NCBI GenBank assembly: GCA_937870685.1
Contig: CALMZX010000056.1
Coordinates: 1 to 63,962, forward strand
Source of the DNA: an uncultured Alphaproteobacteria bacterium
GTDB taxonomy: Bacteria; Pseudomonadota; Alphaproteobacteria; Rhizobiales; Aestuariivirgaceae
Direction: 5' to 3'
DNA length: 63,962 nucleotides
The notes beneath the pieces are model-generated. The model had not been told where the DNA came from, did not search any database, and saw nothing but the letters and a program-made list of their open reading frames with translations. How positions within the stretch are numbered: position 1 is the first letter of the stretch; each line of letters begins with the position of its first letter. Of the stretch, positions 1 to 13,931 are shown piece by piece. The position numbers and the translations under genes are program-made.

Positions 1-164
1 AGTACGTGGCGCTGATGGCGACGGAGGGCGTGCCGCTGGAGGTGAAGGGGCAGCAGATCTTCGACCTCATGCTGAAGACGGCGTCCGGCCAGAAAACCAA
101 GTCGGAAGAACTGGGCTATGGCGAGAACGAATATGTGCCCTGGTACATCGGCGCGGTGATGTGA
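1..164 (+). CDS. UxaA-family (altronate/galactarate) dehydratase, C-terminal end only
   Basis: The reading frame is open from the window edge (first full codon at position 3) to TGA at 162-164, giving the last 53 residues of a protein. It contains GQQIFDLMLKTASGQKTKSE and ends EYVPWYIGAVM, the typical carboxy terminus of UxaA/GarD-family sugar-acid dehydratases, which dehydrate altronate or galactarate. The bulk of the gene, including any metal-binding residues, lies outside the window, so the substrate cannot be assigned. A 120 bp gap without an obvious gene separates it from the penicillin-binding protein gene on the same strand. Confidence 0.72.
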   Translation, partial: YVALMATEGVPLEVKGQQIFDLMLKTASGQKTKSEELGYGENEYVPWYIGAVM

Positions 165-284
165 CGCCTGCCGTCCGGCGGGCCATGATTTGCCCATGAT
201 TTCCGTCCATCTGCAGACCCGGTAACCGCCCGGCAAGGTCCGGGCCTTAAACGTGCCCTTTCACAACCGGGGGCGGAGTGGACG

Positions 285-2402
285 ATGGGATGGTTCGGCG
301 GCCGCAAGAAGAAGGCCGCGAAATCACAGAAACGGGGACGGCAGGAACCTCAGCTTTTCGCCGGGCAGCGCGGGCGCATGCCTGCGGCCGCACCGAAGAA
401 GCGCCGCCGCAGCCTGATGGGCTGGCTGTTCCGCTTTGGCCTGGCACTCGGTTTCTGGGGTGCCATCGCCACTGCCGCCACCTTCGCCTTCGTCTGGTTC
501 ACGCTGGCGCAGCAGGGCGTGTTCCAGATTCCGGAACGCGAACCCGGAATCATGATCCTTGCCGCCGACGGCACGGAACTGGCGCAGCGCGGCACCTTCT
601 TCGGCGACAGCGTCAACATCGAGGCCCTGCCCGACTATGTGCCCAATGCCATCATCGCCATCGAAGACAGGCGCTTCTACAGCCACCACGGCATTGACCC
701 GTGGGGGCTGGGCCGCGCCATCGTCAACAACCTGAAGGCTGGCCGTGGCACACAGGGCGGCTCGACGTTGACCCAGCAATTGGCCAAGAACCTGTTTCTC
801 TCGCCTGAGCGCACGCTCACCCGCAAGCTGCAGGAAGCGGTGCTGGCGGTGTGGCTGGAGCGCAATTTCTCCAAGGATGAAATCCTCCAGCTTTACATGA
901 ACCGCGTCTATTTCGGCGGCGGGGCCAATGGCATCGACAAGGCGAGCCGTGCCTTCTACGGCAAGTCGCCGGAAGAACTTTCGATCATGGAAGCGGCGAC
1001 ACTCGCCGGCGTTCTCAAGGCGCCCACCACCTACAATCCGGCCAAGCGGCCGGAAGAGGCGCGCGAGCGGGCGACACTCGTGCTCCGCAACATGGTGCAG
1101 GAAGGCTACATCAGTTCCGAGGACATGACGGAGGCGCTGGCCTCTTCCACCAAGACCACACCCGCCGACTATGTGCCGGCCACGCAATATGCGGTGGACT
1201 GGATCATCGACCAGCTGCCGCTCTACACCAAGGAAACGCGCGAATCCCTCGTCATTGAAACCACCCTCGACACGGTGATGCAGCTGAAGGCGGAGGCGAG
1301 CCTGCGCAAGCGCCTTGCCGACAACGGCAAGAAGCTCGCCGTCAGCGAAGGGGCCGTCGTGACGCTGGATGCGAACGGCGCGGTGAAGGCGCTGGTCGGT
1401 GGACGCTCCTACAAGAAAAGCCAGTTCAACCGCGCCGTCAAGGCGAAGCGCCAGCCGGGTTCGGCCTTCAAGCCCTTTGTCTATCTCGCGGCCATCGAGA
1501 ACGGCTACCGTCCTGAATCCGTCGAGGTGGATGAGCCCATCCGCATCGGCAACTGGACGCCGGAAAATTACAAGCAGCAATATCTCGGCCCCGTGACGCT
1601 GGAACGCGCCTTTGCGCTCTCGATCAACACGGTTGCAGCACGTCTCGGCCAGATGGTGACACCGGAAGGCGTGGCCAATGTGGCGCATCGCCTTGGCATC
1701 ACCTCGCCGCTCGGCAACGACGCCACGCTGGCGCTGGGCACATCGGAGGTGACGCCGCTCGAACTCACCGCAGCCTATGCACCCTTTGCCAATGGCGGAT
1801 ATGCCGTTGAGCCCTATGTGGTCACCCGCATCTCCACCAAGGCGGGCAAGGTACTGTACCAGCGCCAGGGCGACGGGCTGGGGCAGGTTGTCTCCGAGAA
1901 TGACCTCGGCGCCATGAACATCCTGTTCCGCGCTGTGGTGCGTGGCGGCACAGCCACCAAGGCCGCCTTCGGCAATCTCGACATCGGCGGCAAGACGGGC
2001 ACCAGCCAGGATTACCGTGACGCCTGGTTCGTCGGCTTCACGCCCTACTATGTGACAGGTGTCTGGATGGGTAACGACAACAACGCCCCCACCAAGCGCG
2101 TGACCGGCGGGTCGCTGCCGGCGCTGGTCTGGAAAGACGTGATGGAGGAAGCCCACAAGGGCCTGAGCCCCCGCATCCTGCCGGGGCGCATGGCAGAACC
2201 CGAACCTGACATCGTGGTGGCCAAGAATGATTCCGCCGATGTGATCGAGGACGATCCGCAGATCGCCGAGGAAGACGTGGCACCAGTGCCGCGCAGGAAA
2301 AAGAAGCGCGGGCTTCTGGCGCGCATCTTCGGCCTTGATGAAGGCAGCAACGAGCCCGTCATCCAGCGCCGCCGCCCGCAGAAGGACGGCGCGGTCTACT
2401 GA
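285..2402 (+). CDS. Penicillin-binding protein 1A family, bifunctional transglycosylase/transpeptidase
   Basis: This 705-residue class A PBP polymerises glycan strands from lipid II and cross-links peptides at the outer face of the inner membrane. A basic cytoplasmic tail (1-45) precedes one membrane anchor (about 46-72). The GT51 domain follows, with catalytic Glu127 in [10 protein letters not shown] and the GGSTLTQQ motif at about 158-165. The transpeptidase domain has SAFK (Ser393), SIN (447-449) and KTGT (570-573). The last 80 residues are charged, end in basic clusters, and carry no domain I recognise. The ATG at 285 has GGGCGGAG seven bases upstream. Its stop lies 3 bp from the gyrB stop, so the two genes converge tail to tail. 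The family is certain; the choice among PBP1 paralogues is less so. Confidence 0.95.
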   Translation: MGWFGGRKKKAAKSQKRGRQEPQLFAGQRGRMPAAAPKKRRRSLMGWLFRFGLALGFWGAIATAATFAFVWFTLAQQGVFQIPEREPGIMILAADGTELAQRGTFFGDSVNIEALPDYVPNAIIAIEDRRFYSHHGIDPWGLGRAIVNNLKAGRGTQGGSTLTQQLAKNLFLSPERTLTRKLQEAVLAVWLERNFSKDEILQLYMNRVYFGGGANGIDKASRAFYGKSPEELSIMEAATLAGVLKAPTTYNPAKRPEEARERATLVLRNMVQEGYISSEDMTEALASSTKTTPADYVPATQYAVDWIIDQLPLYTKETRESLVIETTLDTVMQLKAEASLRKRLADNGKKLAVSEGAVVTLDANGAVKALVGGRSYKKSQFNRAVKAKRQPGSAFKPFVYLAAIENGYRPESVEVDEPIRIGNWTPENYKQQYLGPVTLERAFALSINTVAARLGQMVTPEGVANVAHRLGITSPLGNDATLALGTSEVTPLELTAAYAPFANGGYAVEPYVVTRISTKAGKVLYQRQGDGLGQVVSENDLGAMNILFRAVVRGGTATKAAFGNLDIGGKTGTSQDYRDAWFVGFTPYYVTGVWMGNDNNAPTKRVTGGSLPALVWKDVMEEAHKGLSPRILPGRMAEPEPDIVVAKNDSADVIEDDPQIAEEDVAPVPRRKKKRGLLARIFGLDEGSNEPVIQRRRPQKDGAVY

Positions 2403-2405
2403 CGG

Positions 2406-6036
<3,631 letters not shown>

Positions 6037-6047
6037 CTCGCCGCTGC

Positions 6048-7172
6048 TTACACCCGCATGGGCATCAGCACATAGAGCGACTGCTCGTCCTTGGGATCGC
6101 GCACCACGGTGGGTGAGCCTGCATCCTGCAGTTCAAAGCGCATGTTCTCGGCGGTGATCTGGCCTGCGACGTCGAGCAGGTAGCGCGAGTTGAAGCCGAT
6201 CTCGAGCGGCTCCTTGGCGTAGTCGACCGCGACTTCTTCCTCGGCCGAACCTGAATCCGGGTTGTTGACCACCAGCGTCATCTTGCCGTCCGAGAGCATC
6301 AGCTTCACGGCGCGGCTCTTTTCCAGCGAGATGGTGGAGACGCGGTCCACGGCATCGGCGAAGGCCTTGGCATCAACGTCGAGCGTCTTGTCGTGGCTGC
6401 GCGGAATGACGCGCTCGTAATCCGGGAAGGTGCCATCGATCAGCTTCGAGGTCAGCACCAGATGGCCCGCGGCAAAGCGGATCTTGGAGGAAGAGAGCGA
6501 GACCTGCACTTCCGTGTCGTCGCCTTCCACAAGCTTCACCACTTCCAGCACCGTCTTGCGCGGCACGATGATGCCGGGCATGCCGACAGCCCCTTCCGGC
6601 AGCGCCACCTGTGACTGGGCGAGGCGATGGCCATCGGTCGCCACGGCGCGCAGCATGGCGGCGCCCGAGACATGCTCCTTGGCCTGATGCAGGTAGATGC
6701 CGTTGAGATAATAGCGCGTCTCTTCCGTCGATATGGCAAAGCGGGTCTTTTCGATGAGGCGGCGCAACTCGCCCGACGAGAGGGTGAAGCTGTTGCCAAG
6801 CTCGCCGCTGGAGAGATCGGGGAAATCCTCCGGCGGCAGGGCCTGCAGCTGGAAGCGCGAGCGCCCGGCCTTGATGTTGACGCGGCCCGCGTCAGGGCCC
6901 TGGTCGAGTTCAAGCTGCGCCCCATCCGGCAGCTTGCGCACGATGTCGTAGAGCATGTGGGCAGGCACGGTTGCGGCCCCATTGCGCGCCGTTTCGGCGG
7001 CCACGGTTTCCACGATCTCGATGTCGAGGTCGGTTGCGGTCAGGCGCACCTTGTCCTTCTCGGCGTGGACCAGCACGTTGGAGAGGATGGGAATGGTGTT
7101 GCGCCGCTCTACCACGCTCTGCACATGGTTCAGGGCTTTGAGGAAGGCAGACCGTTCGATGGTGACGCGCAT
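6048..7172 (-). CDS. dnaN: DNA polymerase III beta subunit (sliding clamp)
   Basis: DnaN (374 residues) forms the ring-shaped dimer that tethers DNA polymerase III to its template. The start [20 protein letters not shown] and the end LYVLMPMRV are diagnostic of the family, and the length fits the usual 365-380 residues. The frame is open for 15 more codons upstream, but family length and sequence favour the ATG at 7172. The gene sits between dnaA (108 bp upstream) and recF (11 bp downstream), all on the minus strand. Confidence 0.97.
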   Translation of the reverse strand: MRVTIERSAFLKALNHVQSVVERRNTIPILSNVLVHAEKDKVRLTATDLDIEIVETVAAETARNGAATVPAHMLYDIVRKLPDGAQLELDQGPDAGRVNIKAGRSRFQLQALPPEDFPDLSSGELGNSFTLSSGELRRLIEKTRFAISTEETRYYLNGIYLHQAKEHVSGAAMLRAVATDGHRLAQSQVALPEGAVGMPGIIVPRKTVLEVVKLVEGDDTEVQVSLSSSKIRFAAGHLVLTSKLIDGTFPDYERVIPRSHDKTLDVDAKAFADAVDRVSTISLEKSRAVKLMLSDGKMTLVVNNPDSGSAEEEVAVDYAKEPLEIGFNSRYLLDVAGQITAENMRFELQDAGSPTVVRDPKDEQSLYVLMPMRV

Positions 7173-7280
7173 GATCGCTGGGGAGTCCAAGGAGAAGTGG
7201 ATTTGGACTGGCGACAATGGCGCGGAAAGACCGGATTTTCAACGTCTTTCCGGCCTTTCCCCGCAGCTTTTTGGCAGGGT

Positions 7281-8783
7281 CTATGCGCCCTGTTCGATGA
7301 GCCGGATCAGCTGGGTCAGGTCTTTCGCCAGCTTTTCGTCGGCGCGCATCAGGTCGTCGATCTTGCGCACGGCGTGCAGCACCGTGGAGTGGTCGCGGCC
7401 CCCGAAGCGGCGGCCGATTTCCGGCAGGCTGCGGCTGGTCAGCTTCTTGGCGAGATACATGCCGATCTGGCGCGGCACCACCACGTTGCGGGCCCGGCGC
7501 GGCGAGAGCAGGTCGTTCTTCGAGACATTGTAGTGGCGGCCCACCACCTTGAGGATGTCGTCGATCTTGATGCGGCCCTGGTCCTGGCCCTGGGAGGCGG
7601 CATCGCGCAGCACCATGGAGGCGAGGTCCAGCGTGATCGGCTGGCTGTTGAACTGCTGGAAGGCGGCGATGCGGTTGAGCGCCCCTTCCAGTTCGCGGCC
7701 ACCGCCGGTCACACGTTCGGCCACCAGGTCGAGGATCTCGTCGCTGATCACGGCACCGGGATCGCGGGCCGCCAGCAGGTCACGGCGGACCGCGAGGATT
7801 TTCCGGCGCAGGCCCGGATCGGGTGATTCAATGTCGACCACGAGCCCGCCCATGAGGCGCGAGCGCATGCGCTGGTCCACGGTGTCGAGCTGGGCCGGCG
7901 GCACGTCGGCGGCCACCACCACCTGCCTGCGCTGGTCCACCAGCGAGTTGAAGGCGTGGCAGAACTCCTGCTGGATGGCCTTGCCCTGGAGGAACTGGAA
8001 ATCGTCGATCAGCAGCACGTCAACCGACTGGAACTGGTCCTTGAAGGACAGCGTGTCGCGCTGCCGCACCGCCTGGATGAAGGTGTACATGAAACGCTCG
8101 GCGGTCATGACCATTACCTTGCGCAAGGGCTGGGTCTCGCGGATGCGCTGCGCCACGGCGTTGAGGAGGTGGGTCTTGCCGAGGCCTGCGCCCGCGTGGA
8201 TGTAGAGCGGGTTGAAGCCCACGGGCGAGCCTGCGGGACCATGGGCCACGCGCATGGCCGCAGCGTGGGCCAGCTGGTTGGACTGCCCCACCATGAAACT
8301 GTCAAAGGTCTGGCTCTCGTCGATGATGGGGGCCCGAGACAGGGCCGCTTCAGCCGCCTGCGGCAGGAAACTGCCCATGGGCTGAAGCGCTGGCACCTCG
8401 CCGCCCGCACGCGGCGGCGGCACGACGGAGCGCGACACCGCTGTCGGCTGGGCTGCCGCTCCCTGCACGCGCACACGCACCTGGATCTGGCGGAGGCCCG
8501 GGAATTCAGCCGACGCGATCTTGGCCAGCTTGGCACTGTAGTGGTTCTCGATCCAGCTCTTGAGGAAGCGCGTTGGCACCGAGGCCGCAAGCGCGCCGTC
8601 AACGAAACCCTCCGGTTCCATGCGCCCGAACCAGGAGGTGTACAGGTCATCACCCAGTTCGGCGCGCAGCCGCTGGGCCACCCTCGCCCATGTCTCGCGC
8701 AAACGGGATGGCTCCATGGCCTCCCTGCCGTGGTCGCCTGCCCGCTCAGCCGCCCGTCCTGCCGCTTGTCCACCCATGGTCAT
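7281..8783 (-). CDS. dnaA: Chromosomal replication initiator protein DnaA
   Basis: DnaA (500 residues from this start) binds DnaA boxes and opens the origin as an ATP-bound filament. Domain I begins at about residue 24 ([20 protein letters not shown]), followed by a linker rich in Pro, Ala and Gly. The AAA+ domain has Walker A GAGLGKTH (198-205) and Walker B LLIDDFQF (Asp at about 260-261). Domain IV has the box-recognition helix region [17 protein letters not shown]. The frame is open for 57 more codons upstream. I chose the ATG at 8783, which has AAGAAGAG just upstream; an ATG at 8717 is the other realistic start. The long non-coding region in front of it may hold its promoter and the origin. 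Confidence 0.95.
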   Translation of the reverse strand: MTMGGQAAGRAAERAGDHGREAMEPSRLRETWARVAQRLRAELGDDLYTSWFGRMEPEGFVDGALAASVPTRFLKSWIENHYSAKLAKIASAEFPGLRQIQVRVRVQGAAAQPTAVSRSVVPPPRAGGEVPALQPMGSFLPQAAEAALSRAPIIDESQTFDSFMVGQSNQLAHAAAMRVAHGPAGSPVGFNPLYIHAGAGLGKTHLLNAVAQRIRETQPLRKVMVMTAERFMYTFIQAVRQRDTLSFKDQFQSVDVLLIDDFQFLQGKAIQQEFCHAFNSLVDQRRQVVVAADVPPAQLDTVDQRMRSRLMGGLVVDIESPDPGLRRKILAVRRDLLAARDPGAVISDEILDLVAERVTGGGRELEGALNRIAAFQQFNSQPITLDLASMVLRDAASQGQDQGRIKIDDILKVVGRHYNVSKNDLLSPRRARNVVVPRQIGMYLAKKLTSRSLPEIGRRFGGRDHSTVLHAVRKIDDLMRADEKLAKDLTQLIRLIEQGA

Positions 8784-9374
8784 TGTCTCTTCTTGCCGCC
8801 CCATTCCGCCGTGCAGCCGCAGTCCAACGCACCAGGCGATGGCCGCCCGGTGGTTACTGCTCACTCCACAACGCTGTTGTTCTTTCGTCCGCGCCTCAAC
8901 AGACGCCACACACCTGCCAACCAGATCCGCCCCTGGACCCGCTGACCGCCGCACCTTTGTCCGCTACAACCCCGATACTCCTGCCACTGACGGTTGCCCG
9001 CCGAACCTGGCGGGGTTTTCTTGTGTTCTGTCCCGCCGTCCTGTGGACAACTTACTGAAGCGCTTTCGGGCGGCGCAAACGGATTCAACGTATCGTCCGT
9101 GTACGGAAAATCAGCATGGCCGGGGCAGAGCCCTGATGGCTGCCGGTTGAAAGGTTCAAACGCTTGATTCAACGCCGTGAATCGCCGCGCTGCAAAAATA
9201 CAACACATGCGGCAAGGTGTCCGCCGCCACAAAGGGGTGAAGGCCGCCCGGCGGGGCATTTGAGGCCGGGATTCTTATTCGCGTATTAACCAAATGATTT
9301 TGTTGGATTTTTTATCAACAATCCATCCGTTCCCGGACTATCGGGCCACGGATTCCGGGGCTTGACACGGCAAC
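8784..9374. promoter_or_regulatory. dnaA upstream region, candidate origin of replication
   Basis: About 590 bp without a convincing gene lie between dnaA and the rpsT terminator. Two sites one base off the DnaA box TTATCCACA are visible: TGTGGACAA at 9042-9050 (reverse strand TTGTCCACA) and TTATCAACA at 9312-9320. A distinctly AT-rich patch spans about 9270-9330 in otherwise GC-rich DNA and includes a CtrA-like half-site TTAACC at 9286-9291. Gene orientation flips across this area: dnaA, dnaN, recF and gyrB read left, and most genes beyond 9856 read right. This fits bidirectional replication starting here, but only two imperfect boxes are seen. It may simply be the dnaA promoter. Confidence 0.45.
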
Positions 9375-9404
9375 AAAAAACCCGCCGGACACTGGCCCGG
9401 CGGG
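9375..9404 (-). terminator. Rho-independent terminator of rpsT
   Basis: On the minus strand, CCCGCCGG (9404-9397) pairs with CCGGCGGG (9388-9381) around an 8-base loop and is followed by six T (9380-9375). This is a strong intrinsic terminator 30 bp after the rpsT stop codon. It isolates rpsT from the dnaA upstream region. Confidence 0.9.
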
Positions 9405-9433
9405 TTATCTGAATTCTGTTCAGGCGGGCTTGA

Positions 9434-9700
9434 TCAGCCCTTCATGCCCTTGACGCTCTTGGTCAGGCGCGAAATCTTCCGCGACGCTGCATTCTTGTGC
9501 ATGACGCCTTTCTGGGCGCCACGGGCCAGCGCCGGAGCAGCGGCCTTGAGCGCTGCTTCCGCCTCGCCCTTCTTGCCGGAGGTCACGGCCTCTTCCACCT
9601 TGCGCACGGCGGTGCGAACAGCCGAGAGGCGGTTCTTGTTGATGACGGTGCGCCGGCTGGCAACGCGGGTTGCCTTTTTGGCGGAGGAGGTATTGGCCAT
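9434..9700 (-). CDS. rpsT: 30S ribosomal protein S20
   Basis: The 88-residue basic protein binds 16S rRNA early in 30S assembly. It starts [19 protein letters not shown], has the conserved [18 protein letters not shown] near the end, and matches the normal length of 85-90. A strong terminator follows. rpsT next to dnaA is a familiar arrangement in this group. Confidence 0.97.
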   Translation of the reverse strand: MANTSSAKKATRVASRRTVINKNRLSAVRTAVRKVEEAVTSGKKGEAEAALKAAAPALARGAQKGVMHKNAASRKISRLTKSVKGMKG

Positions 9701-9855
9701 GGATCAGTCCTGCTTCATGTGTTCAAACGGAAATGGCCGCATCCGAACCACGGGACTTCTCAAGACCCCCTGTGGCGCGGCAGCGGCTTTCGGAATGGCG
9801 GGCTTATAGGCATGAAGGCTTGCTCACGTCAATTGCGCGATTCGGGAGGCCGTGA

Positions 9856-11322
9856 ATGTCCATGATCCGGGTGCTGGGGATCGACCTTGGCACAACCGCC
9901 CTGAAGGTGGTCCTCAGTGACGGCCAGCGTGTGCTGGCCGCCGCCTCCGCTGCCGTGCCGACGCGGCGGCCAGGGCCGCTGTGGTCGGAACAGGCCCCGC
10001 AAGACTGGTGGGCAGCGCTCGGCAAGGCCTGCCGCGGCCTCGCGGCACAGCGTCCGGGCGACTGGAAGAAAGTGGTGTCGATCGGCCTTTCCGGCCACAT
10101 GCATGGGGCTGTCCTGCTGCGGCAGGGAAAGCCCCTGCGGCCCTGCATCCTGCACAATGACGGCCGGGCCGTGGCCGAGGCGGCTGAACTGAACCGCCTG
10201 TTGCCGTCCTCCGCCGCCGTGGCCGGGGTGCGGGCCATGGCAGGCTTCACCGCTCCCAAGCTGCTCTGGCTGGCGCATCATGAGCCACAGGTGCTGAAGG
10301 CCGCCGACGTGGTGGTGAGCCCCAAGGACTATCTGCGCTACCGCCTGACCGGCAGGATCGCCACCGATCCGGTCGATGCCTCCGGCATGTGGCTTCTGGA
10401 TGTGGCGAGGCGCGGCTGGTCGCTGCCCATCGTCTCGGCCTGCGGGCTGGCACCGGGCCAGCTGCCGCCCATCCTCGAGGGCAATGCTCCGGCCGGACAA
10501 CTGACGGCACAGGCGGCCAAGGCGGTCTTGCTTCCTGCCGGCACGGCGGTCGCCACCGGCACCGGCGATGCCGCCGCCAACACACTGGGGCTTGGCCTTG
10601 TCGGCGAGGGTGAAGGTGTCATCTCGCTGGGAACGGCGGCGCAGATCTTTGTCAGCAAGGCCGCCCATGTGCCCGCCCCCGAGCAGAACATCCATGCCTT
10701 CGCCCATGCCCTGCCCGGCCTGTGGTTCCAGATGGCGGCACTCCTCAACGGTGCCTCGCCGCTGGCCTGGATTGACGGCCTCCTCGCTGGCGGGACATCG
10801 ATTGCCACGCGGCTGAAGCAGGTGGAGAAACGCATGGGGGCGCCCTCGCGGCTGCTTTTCCTGCCCTATCTCACGGGTGAACGCACGCCACATGACGACC
10901 CTGCCATGCGGGCGGCCTTCATGGGGCTGGAGCAGGGCACGGACGCCGTTGACCTGACGCGCGCCGTGCTGGAGGGCGTGACCCTCTCGATCGCCGACAG
11001 CTACGGTGTCCTGACGGCAACGGGCACCGTGCCCAAGGTGCTCTATGCCGTGGGCGGCGGTTTCCGCAGCGCGCTGTGGGCGCGGATGATCGCCTCCGGC
11101 CTCGGCCGGCCCATCCACCTCATTGCGGCAAGCGACATGGGCGGGGCCATCGGCGTGGCGCGCCTTGCCCGCCAGGCCTTCACCGGAGAAGCGGCGGCTG
11201 GCCTCTACCGCAAGCCCGCGCGCAGCACGGAGATCGCGCCGGACAAGACACTGCAGGCCCGTTTCGCCCGGCAGCTTCCCGCCTACCGCGAACTCTATCA
11301 GGCATTGCGCCCCATTCGTTGA
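9856..11322 (+). CDS. xylB: Xylulokinase
   Basis: This 488-residue FGGY-family kinase phosphorylates D-xylulose to xylulose 5-phosphate, feeding the pentose phosphate pathway. The N-terminal phosphate loop is GIDLGTTALKVVL and the substrate region contains GLSGHMHGAVLL. Asp238 in TGTGDAAANTLG is the expected catalytic base, and a second ATP motif AVGGGFRSALWARM lies near the end. No xylose isomerase, transporter or regulator gene adjoins it, so the pathway context is missing. The ATG at 9856 has GGGAGG 9-14 bases upstream; an in-frame ATG at 9862 is possible. Other FGGY sugar kinases are similar, but the sequence fits XylB best. Confidence 0.85.
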   Translation: MSMIRVLGIDLGTTALKVVLSDGQRVLAAASAAVPTRRPGPLWSEQAPQDWWAALGKACRGLAAQRPGDWKKVVSIGLSGHMHGAVLLRQGKPLRPCILHNDGRAVAEAAELNRLLPSSAAVAGVRAMAGFTAPKLLWLAHHEPQVLKAADVVVSPKDYLRYRLTGRIATDPVDASGMWLLDVARRGWSLPIVSACGLAPGQLPPILEGNAPAGQLTAQAAKAVLLPAGTAVATGTGDAAANTLGLGLVGEGEGVISLGTAAQIFVSKAAHVPAPEQNIHAFAHALPGLWFQMAALLNGASPLAWIDGLLAGGTSIATRLKQVEKRMGAPSRLLFLPYLTGERTPHDDPAMRAAFMGLEQGTDAVDLTRAVLEGVTLSIADSYGVLTATGTVPKVLYAVGGGFRSALWARMIASGLGRPIHLIAASDMGGAIGVARLARQAFTGEAAAGLYRKPARSTEIAPDKTLQARFARQLPAYRELYQALRPIR

Positions 11323-11381
11323 ACTTGCGCCGGCGTTGCATCTCGCCTTAACGTCACCGGCGGGACGACGGAGTGAGTGGG

Positions 11382-11723
11382 ATGGAGAGCGAGACGCGGC
11401 CGTGGGGCATGTTCCACGTGCTGGACGAGAAGCCCGGCTTCAAGGTGAAGCGGATCGTGGTCAACGAGGGGGGGCGTGTCTCCCTGCAGAGCCACAGGCA
11501 CCGCAGCGAGCACTGGACGGTGGTGTCGGGGCTCGCCACCGTCACCATCGGAAACCGCGTGATGAAGCTTCATCCCGGCCAATCCGCCGACATTCCCCTG
11601 GGCGAGCGCCACAGGCTGGAAAGCCTCGACGGCGAAGCGGTTGAAATCATCGAGGTGGAATTCGGCGACTATCTCGGCGAAGATGACATCATCCGCTACG
11701 AGGATGCCTACAACCGCACATGA
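11382..11723 (+). CDS. Phosphomannose isomerase type II-like cupin protein
   Basis: This 113-residue single-domain cupin resembles the C-terminal isomerase domain of mannose-1-phosphate guanylyltransferase/phosphomannose isomerase. Features include WGMFHVLDEKPGFKVKRI, the metal-binding SLQSHRHRSEHW segment (several His and a Glu) and the second cupin motif IPLGERHRLE. Standing alone, its sugar substrate is unknown. An in-frame GTG at 11373 has no room for a ribosome site, while the ATG at 11382 has GGAG eight bases upstream. It overlaps rsmI by four bases (ATGA), so the two are translationally coupled. Confidence 0.8.
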   Translation: MESETRPWGMFHVLDEKPGFKVKRIVVNEGGRVSLQSHRHRSEHWTVVSGLATVTIGNRVMKLHPGQSADIPLGERHRLESLDGEAVEIIEVEFGDYLGEDDIIRYEDAYNRT

Positions 11724-12619
11724 CCGAACCGAACACCCGGCGGCGCTTTCACATCGGTGCCCACGGCTTTGACGCAGCCCCGCTGAAGCCCGGCCTCTAT
11801 CTGGTGGCAACCCCCATCGGCAACCTGGGGGACATTTCGTTGCGCGCGCTCGAAACACTCGCCGCGGCTGACACCATCTATTGCGAGGACACGCGCATCA
11901 CCGTGCGCCTGCTTGAGCGCTACGGCCTGCGGGTCCCCCTCAAGGCCCTGCACGAGCACAACGAAGCCGGGCTTGCGCCCGCACTTGTTGCGGACATAGA
12001 AAACGGCGCCGCCCTGGCGCTGGTCAGCGATGCCGGAACCCCGCTCATCTCCGATCCCGGCTATCGCCTGGTCAAAGCCTGTGCCGAGGCGGGCGTGGCG
12101 GTCACCGCCCTGCCCGGCGCCAATGCGGTGCTGACAGCGCTGCAACTCTCGGGCCTTGCCACCGACTCCTTCCGCTTTGCGGGTTTCCTGCCTGCAGGCG
12201 ATGGCGAGCGCGGACGGGCGCTGGATGAGCTGCTGCAGGCCACGCACAGCATTGTCACCTATGAAAGTCCGCACCGCCTGCGTGACACGCTGGCCGACAT
12301 TGCGGCGCGCGATGCCTTGCGCCCCGTTGCGGTGGCGCGGGAACTGACCAAGCTGCACGAGGAAGTGTTGCGCGGCACGGCGGGCAGCATTCTGGCCAAA
12401 CTGGCGGAGCGCGAGGCCATCAAGGGCGAGTGCGTCATCGTCATCGCGGGCCGTCCGCAGGAAGAGCATGTGCTGGATGAGTCGCAGATTGCCCGCATCA
12501 TCGCCGATGCCGCCGCCGCCCTGCCCGCCGGCAAGGCGGCCCAGCAAGTGGCGAAGCTGACGGGCCTGCCGCGCGACGAGGCCTTCGCGCGCATTCTGAA
12601 ACTCAAGGGCAAGGCGTGA
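11720..12619 (+). CDS. rsmI: 16S rRNA (cytidine-1402-2'-O)-methyltransferase
   Basis: RsmI (299 residues) methylates the ribose of C1402 in the decoding centre of 16S rRNA using S-adenosylmethionine. The tetrapyrrole-methylase fold shows LYLVATPIGNLGDISLRAL, YCEDTRITVRLL, ALVSDAGTPLISDPGY and the conserved TYESPHRL. The length is normal. It overlaps the cupin gene upstream and yraN downstream by four bases each, forming a tight operon with gshB. Confidence 0.95.
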   Translation: MTEPNTRRRFHIGAHGFDAAPLKPGLYLVATPIGNLGDISLRALETLAAADTIYCEDTRITVRLLERYGLRVPLKALHEHNEAGLAPALVADIENGAALALVSDAGTPLISDPGYRLVKACAEAGVAVTALPGANAVLTALQLSGLATDSFRFAGFLPAGDGERGRALDELLQATHSIVTYESPHRLRDTLADIAARDALRPVAVARELTKLHEEVLRGTAGSILAKLAEREAIKGECVIVIAGRPQEEHVLDESQIARIIADAAAALPAGKAAQQVAKLTGLPRDEAFARILKLKGKA

Positions 12620-12978
12620 GAAACCGGGAGGCGACGGAGAAACGCGGGCACACCGCCGAGACGGTTGCCCTGTGGTTCCTGCGCCTCAAAGGCTATCGCC
12701 TGCTGGCGCGACGCTTCAAATGCGCCTCGGGCGAGGTCGATCTGGTCATGCGCAAGGGCGCAACCACAGCCTTCATCGAGGTGAAGGCGCGCGCAAACGT
12801 GGATGACGCCGTGATGGCCGTCACACCCCGGCAGGCCAGGCGCATCGCCTCTGCCGCCGCCACATGGATGGCCCGCGACGGCCGTGCGGCGGAAGGCCAC
12901 TGCCGGTTTGACATCGTCGCCGTCTCTTCTAACTTCCTGCCCACACACATCGAGAATGCATTCTACGGAGACCGATAG
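12616..12978 (+). CDS. YraN/UPF0102 family endonuclease-like protein
   Basis: This 120-residue protein of the UPF0102 family has a PD-(D/E)xK-type nuclease fold. It shows HTAETVALWFLRLKGY and then the catalytic-type arrangement SGEVDLVMRK followed by AFIEVKARAN. It starts at GTG 12616 and overlaps the rsmI stop (GTGA). The rsmI-yraN-gshB order is widespread in proteobacteria. The cellular role of the family remains poorly defined. Confidence 0.88.
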   Translation: MRNREATEKRGHTAETVALWFLRLKGYRLLARRFKCASGEVDLVMRKGATTAFIEVKARANVDDAVMAVTPRQARRIASAAATWMARDGRAAEGHCRFDIVAVSSNFLPTHIENAFYGDR

Positions 12979-12981
12979 ATC

Positions 12982-13920
12982 ATGGGACTTTCCGTTGCGG
13001 TCCAGATGGACCCCATCACGGCGATCGACATTGCAGGCGATTCCACCTTCGCCCTCATGCTGGAGGCGCAGCGCCGCGGCCACAGCCTGTTCCACTACCA
13101 TGTGAATGCGCTGGCCAGCCGCGATGGCTCGCTCTTTGCCAGCGGCGAAGCCGTGACGGTGCGCGACGAGAAAGGCAACCACGCCACGCTGGGCGAACGC
13201 CAGCGCATTGACCTTGCGACGCAGGATGTGATCCTGATGCGCCAGGACCCGCCCTTCGACATGGGCTACATCACGGCCACGCATCTGCTCGAACGCATCC
13301 ACCCGAAGACACTGGTGGTGAATGATCCCGCCGAAGTGCGCAACGCGCCGGAGAAGTTGTTCATCCTGCGCTACGGCAACCTCATGCCGCCCACCCTGAT
13401 CACGCGGGACTGGGCGGAACTGGATGCCTTCCGCCGCGAGCATGGCGACATCATCCTCAAGCCGCTCTACGGCAATGGCGGTGCGGGCATCTTCAAGACC
13501 CATGAAGGCGACCAGAACTTTTCCTCGCTCCTCGAAATGTTCGGGCAGCTGTTCAAGGAGCCGATCATCGCGCAGCGCTACCTGCCGGAGGTGCGGGCGG
13601 GCGACAAGCGCATCATCCTTGTCGATGGCAAGGTGGCGGGTGCCATCAACCGCGTGCCCGGCGCCAACGACCACCGCTCCAACATGCATGCAGGCGGCAG
13701 GGCGGAACCGACAACGCTCACCAAACGCGAGCACGAAATTTGCGAGGCCATCGGCCCGGACCTCAAGAAGCGCGGCCTGATCTTCACCGGCATCGACGTG
13801 ATCGGCGACTACATGACGGAGATCAACGTCACCTCGCCCACCGGCATCCGCCAGGTGAAGCGCTTCGGCGGGGCCGACATCGCGGCGCTGATCTGGGATG
13901 CGATCGAGGCACGTCGTTAG
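12982..13920 (+). CDS. gshB: Glutathione synthase
   Basis: GshB (312 residues) adds glycine to gamma-glutamylcysteine to complete glutathione in the cytoplasm. Family hallmarks are [20 protein letters not shown] at the start, [19 protein letters not shown], the ATP-grasp loop [12 protein letters not shown], and the metal-binding end [19 protein letters not shown]. It lies 3 bp after yraN and is probably co-transcribed with it. Confidence 0.97.
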   Translation: MGLSVAVQMDPITAIDIAGDSTFALMLEAQRRGHSLFHYHVNALASRDGSLFASGEAVTVRDEKGNHATLGERQRIDLATQDVILMRQDPPFDMGYITATHLLERIHPKTLVVNDPAEVRNAPEKLFILRYGNLMPPTLITRDWAELDAFRREHGDIILKPLYGNGGAGIFKTHEGDQNFSSLLEMFGQLFKEPIIAQRYLPEVRAGDKRIILVDGKVAGAINRVPGANDHRSNMHAGGRAEPTTLTKREHEICEAIGPDLKKRGLIFTGIDVIGDYMTEINVTSPTGIRQVKRFGGADIAALIWDAIEARR

Positions 13921-13931
13921 GGATACATGGT

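Noticed and set aside
324..2156. 610-codon minus-strand frame opposite the PBP1A gene
   Set aside because: It is a shadow of a well-supported gene and resembles no family.
9829..11118. 429-codon minus-strand frame opposite xylB
   Set aside because: It is a shadow frame, without the motifs that xylB shows on the plus strand.
13740..13931. N-terminal extension of the HAD hydrolase over gshB
   Set aside because: The 64 extra codons overlap the conserved gshB end and read as Arg/His-rich shadow sequence; the GTG at 13932 fits the family start.
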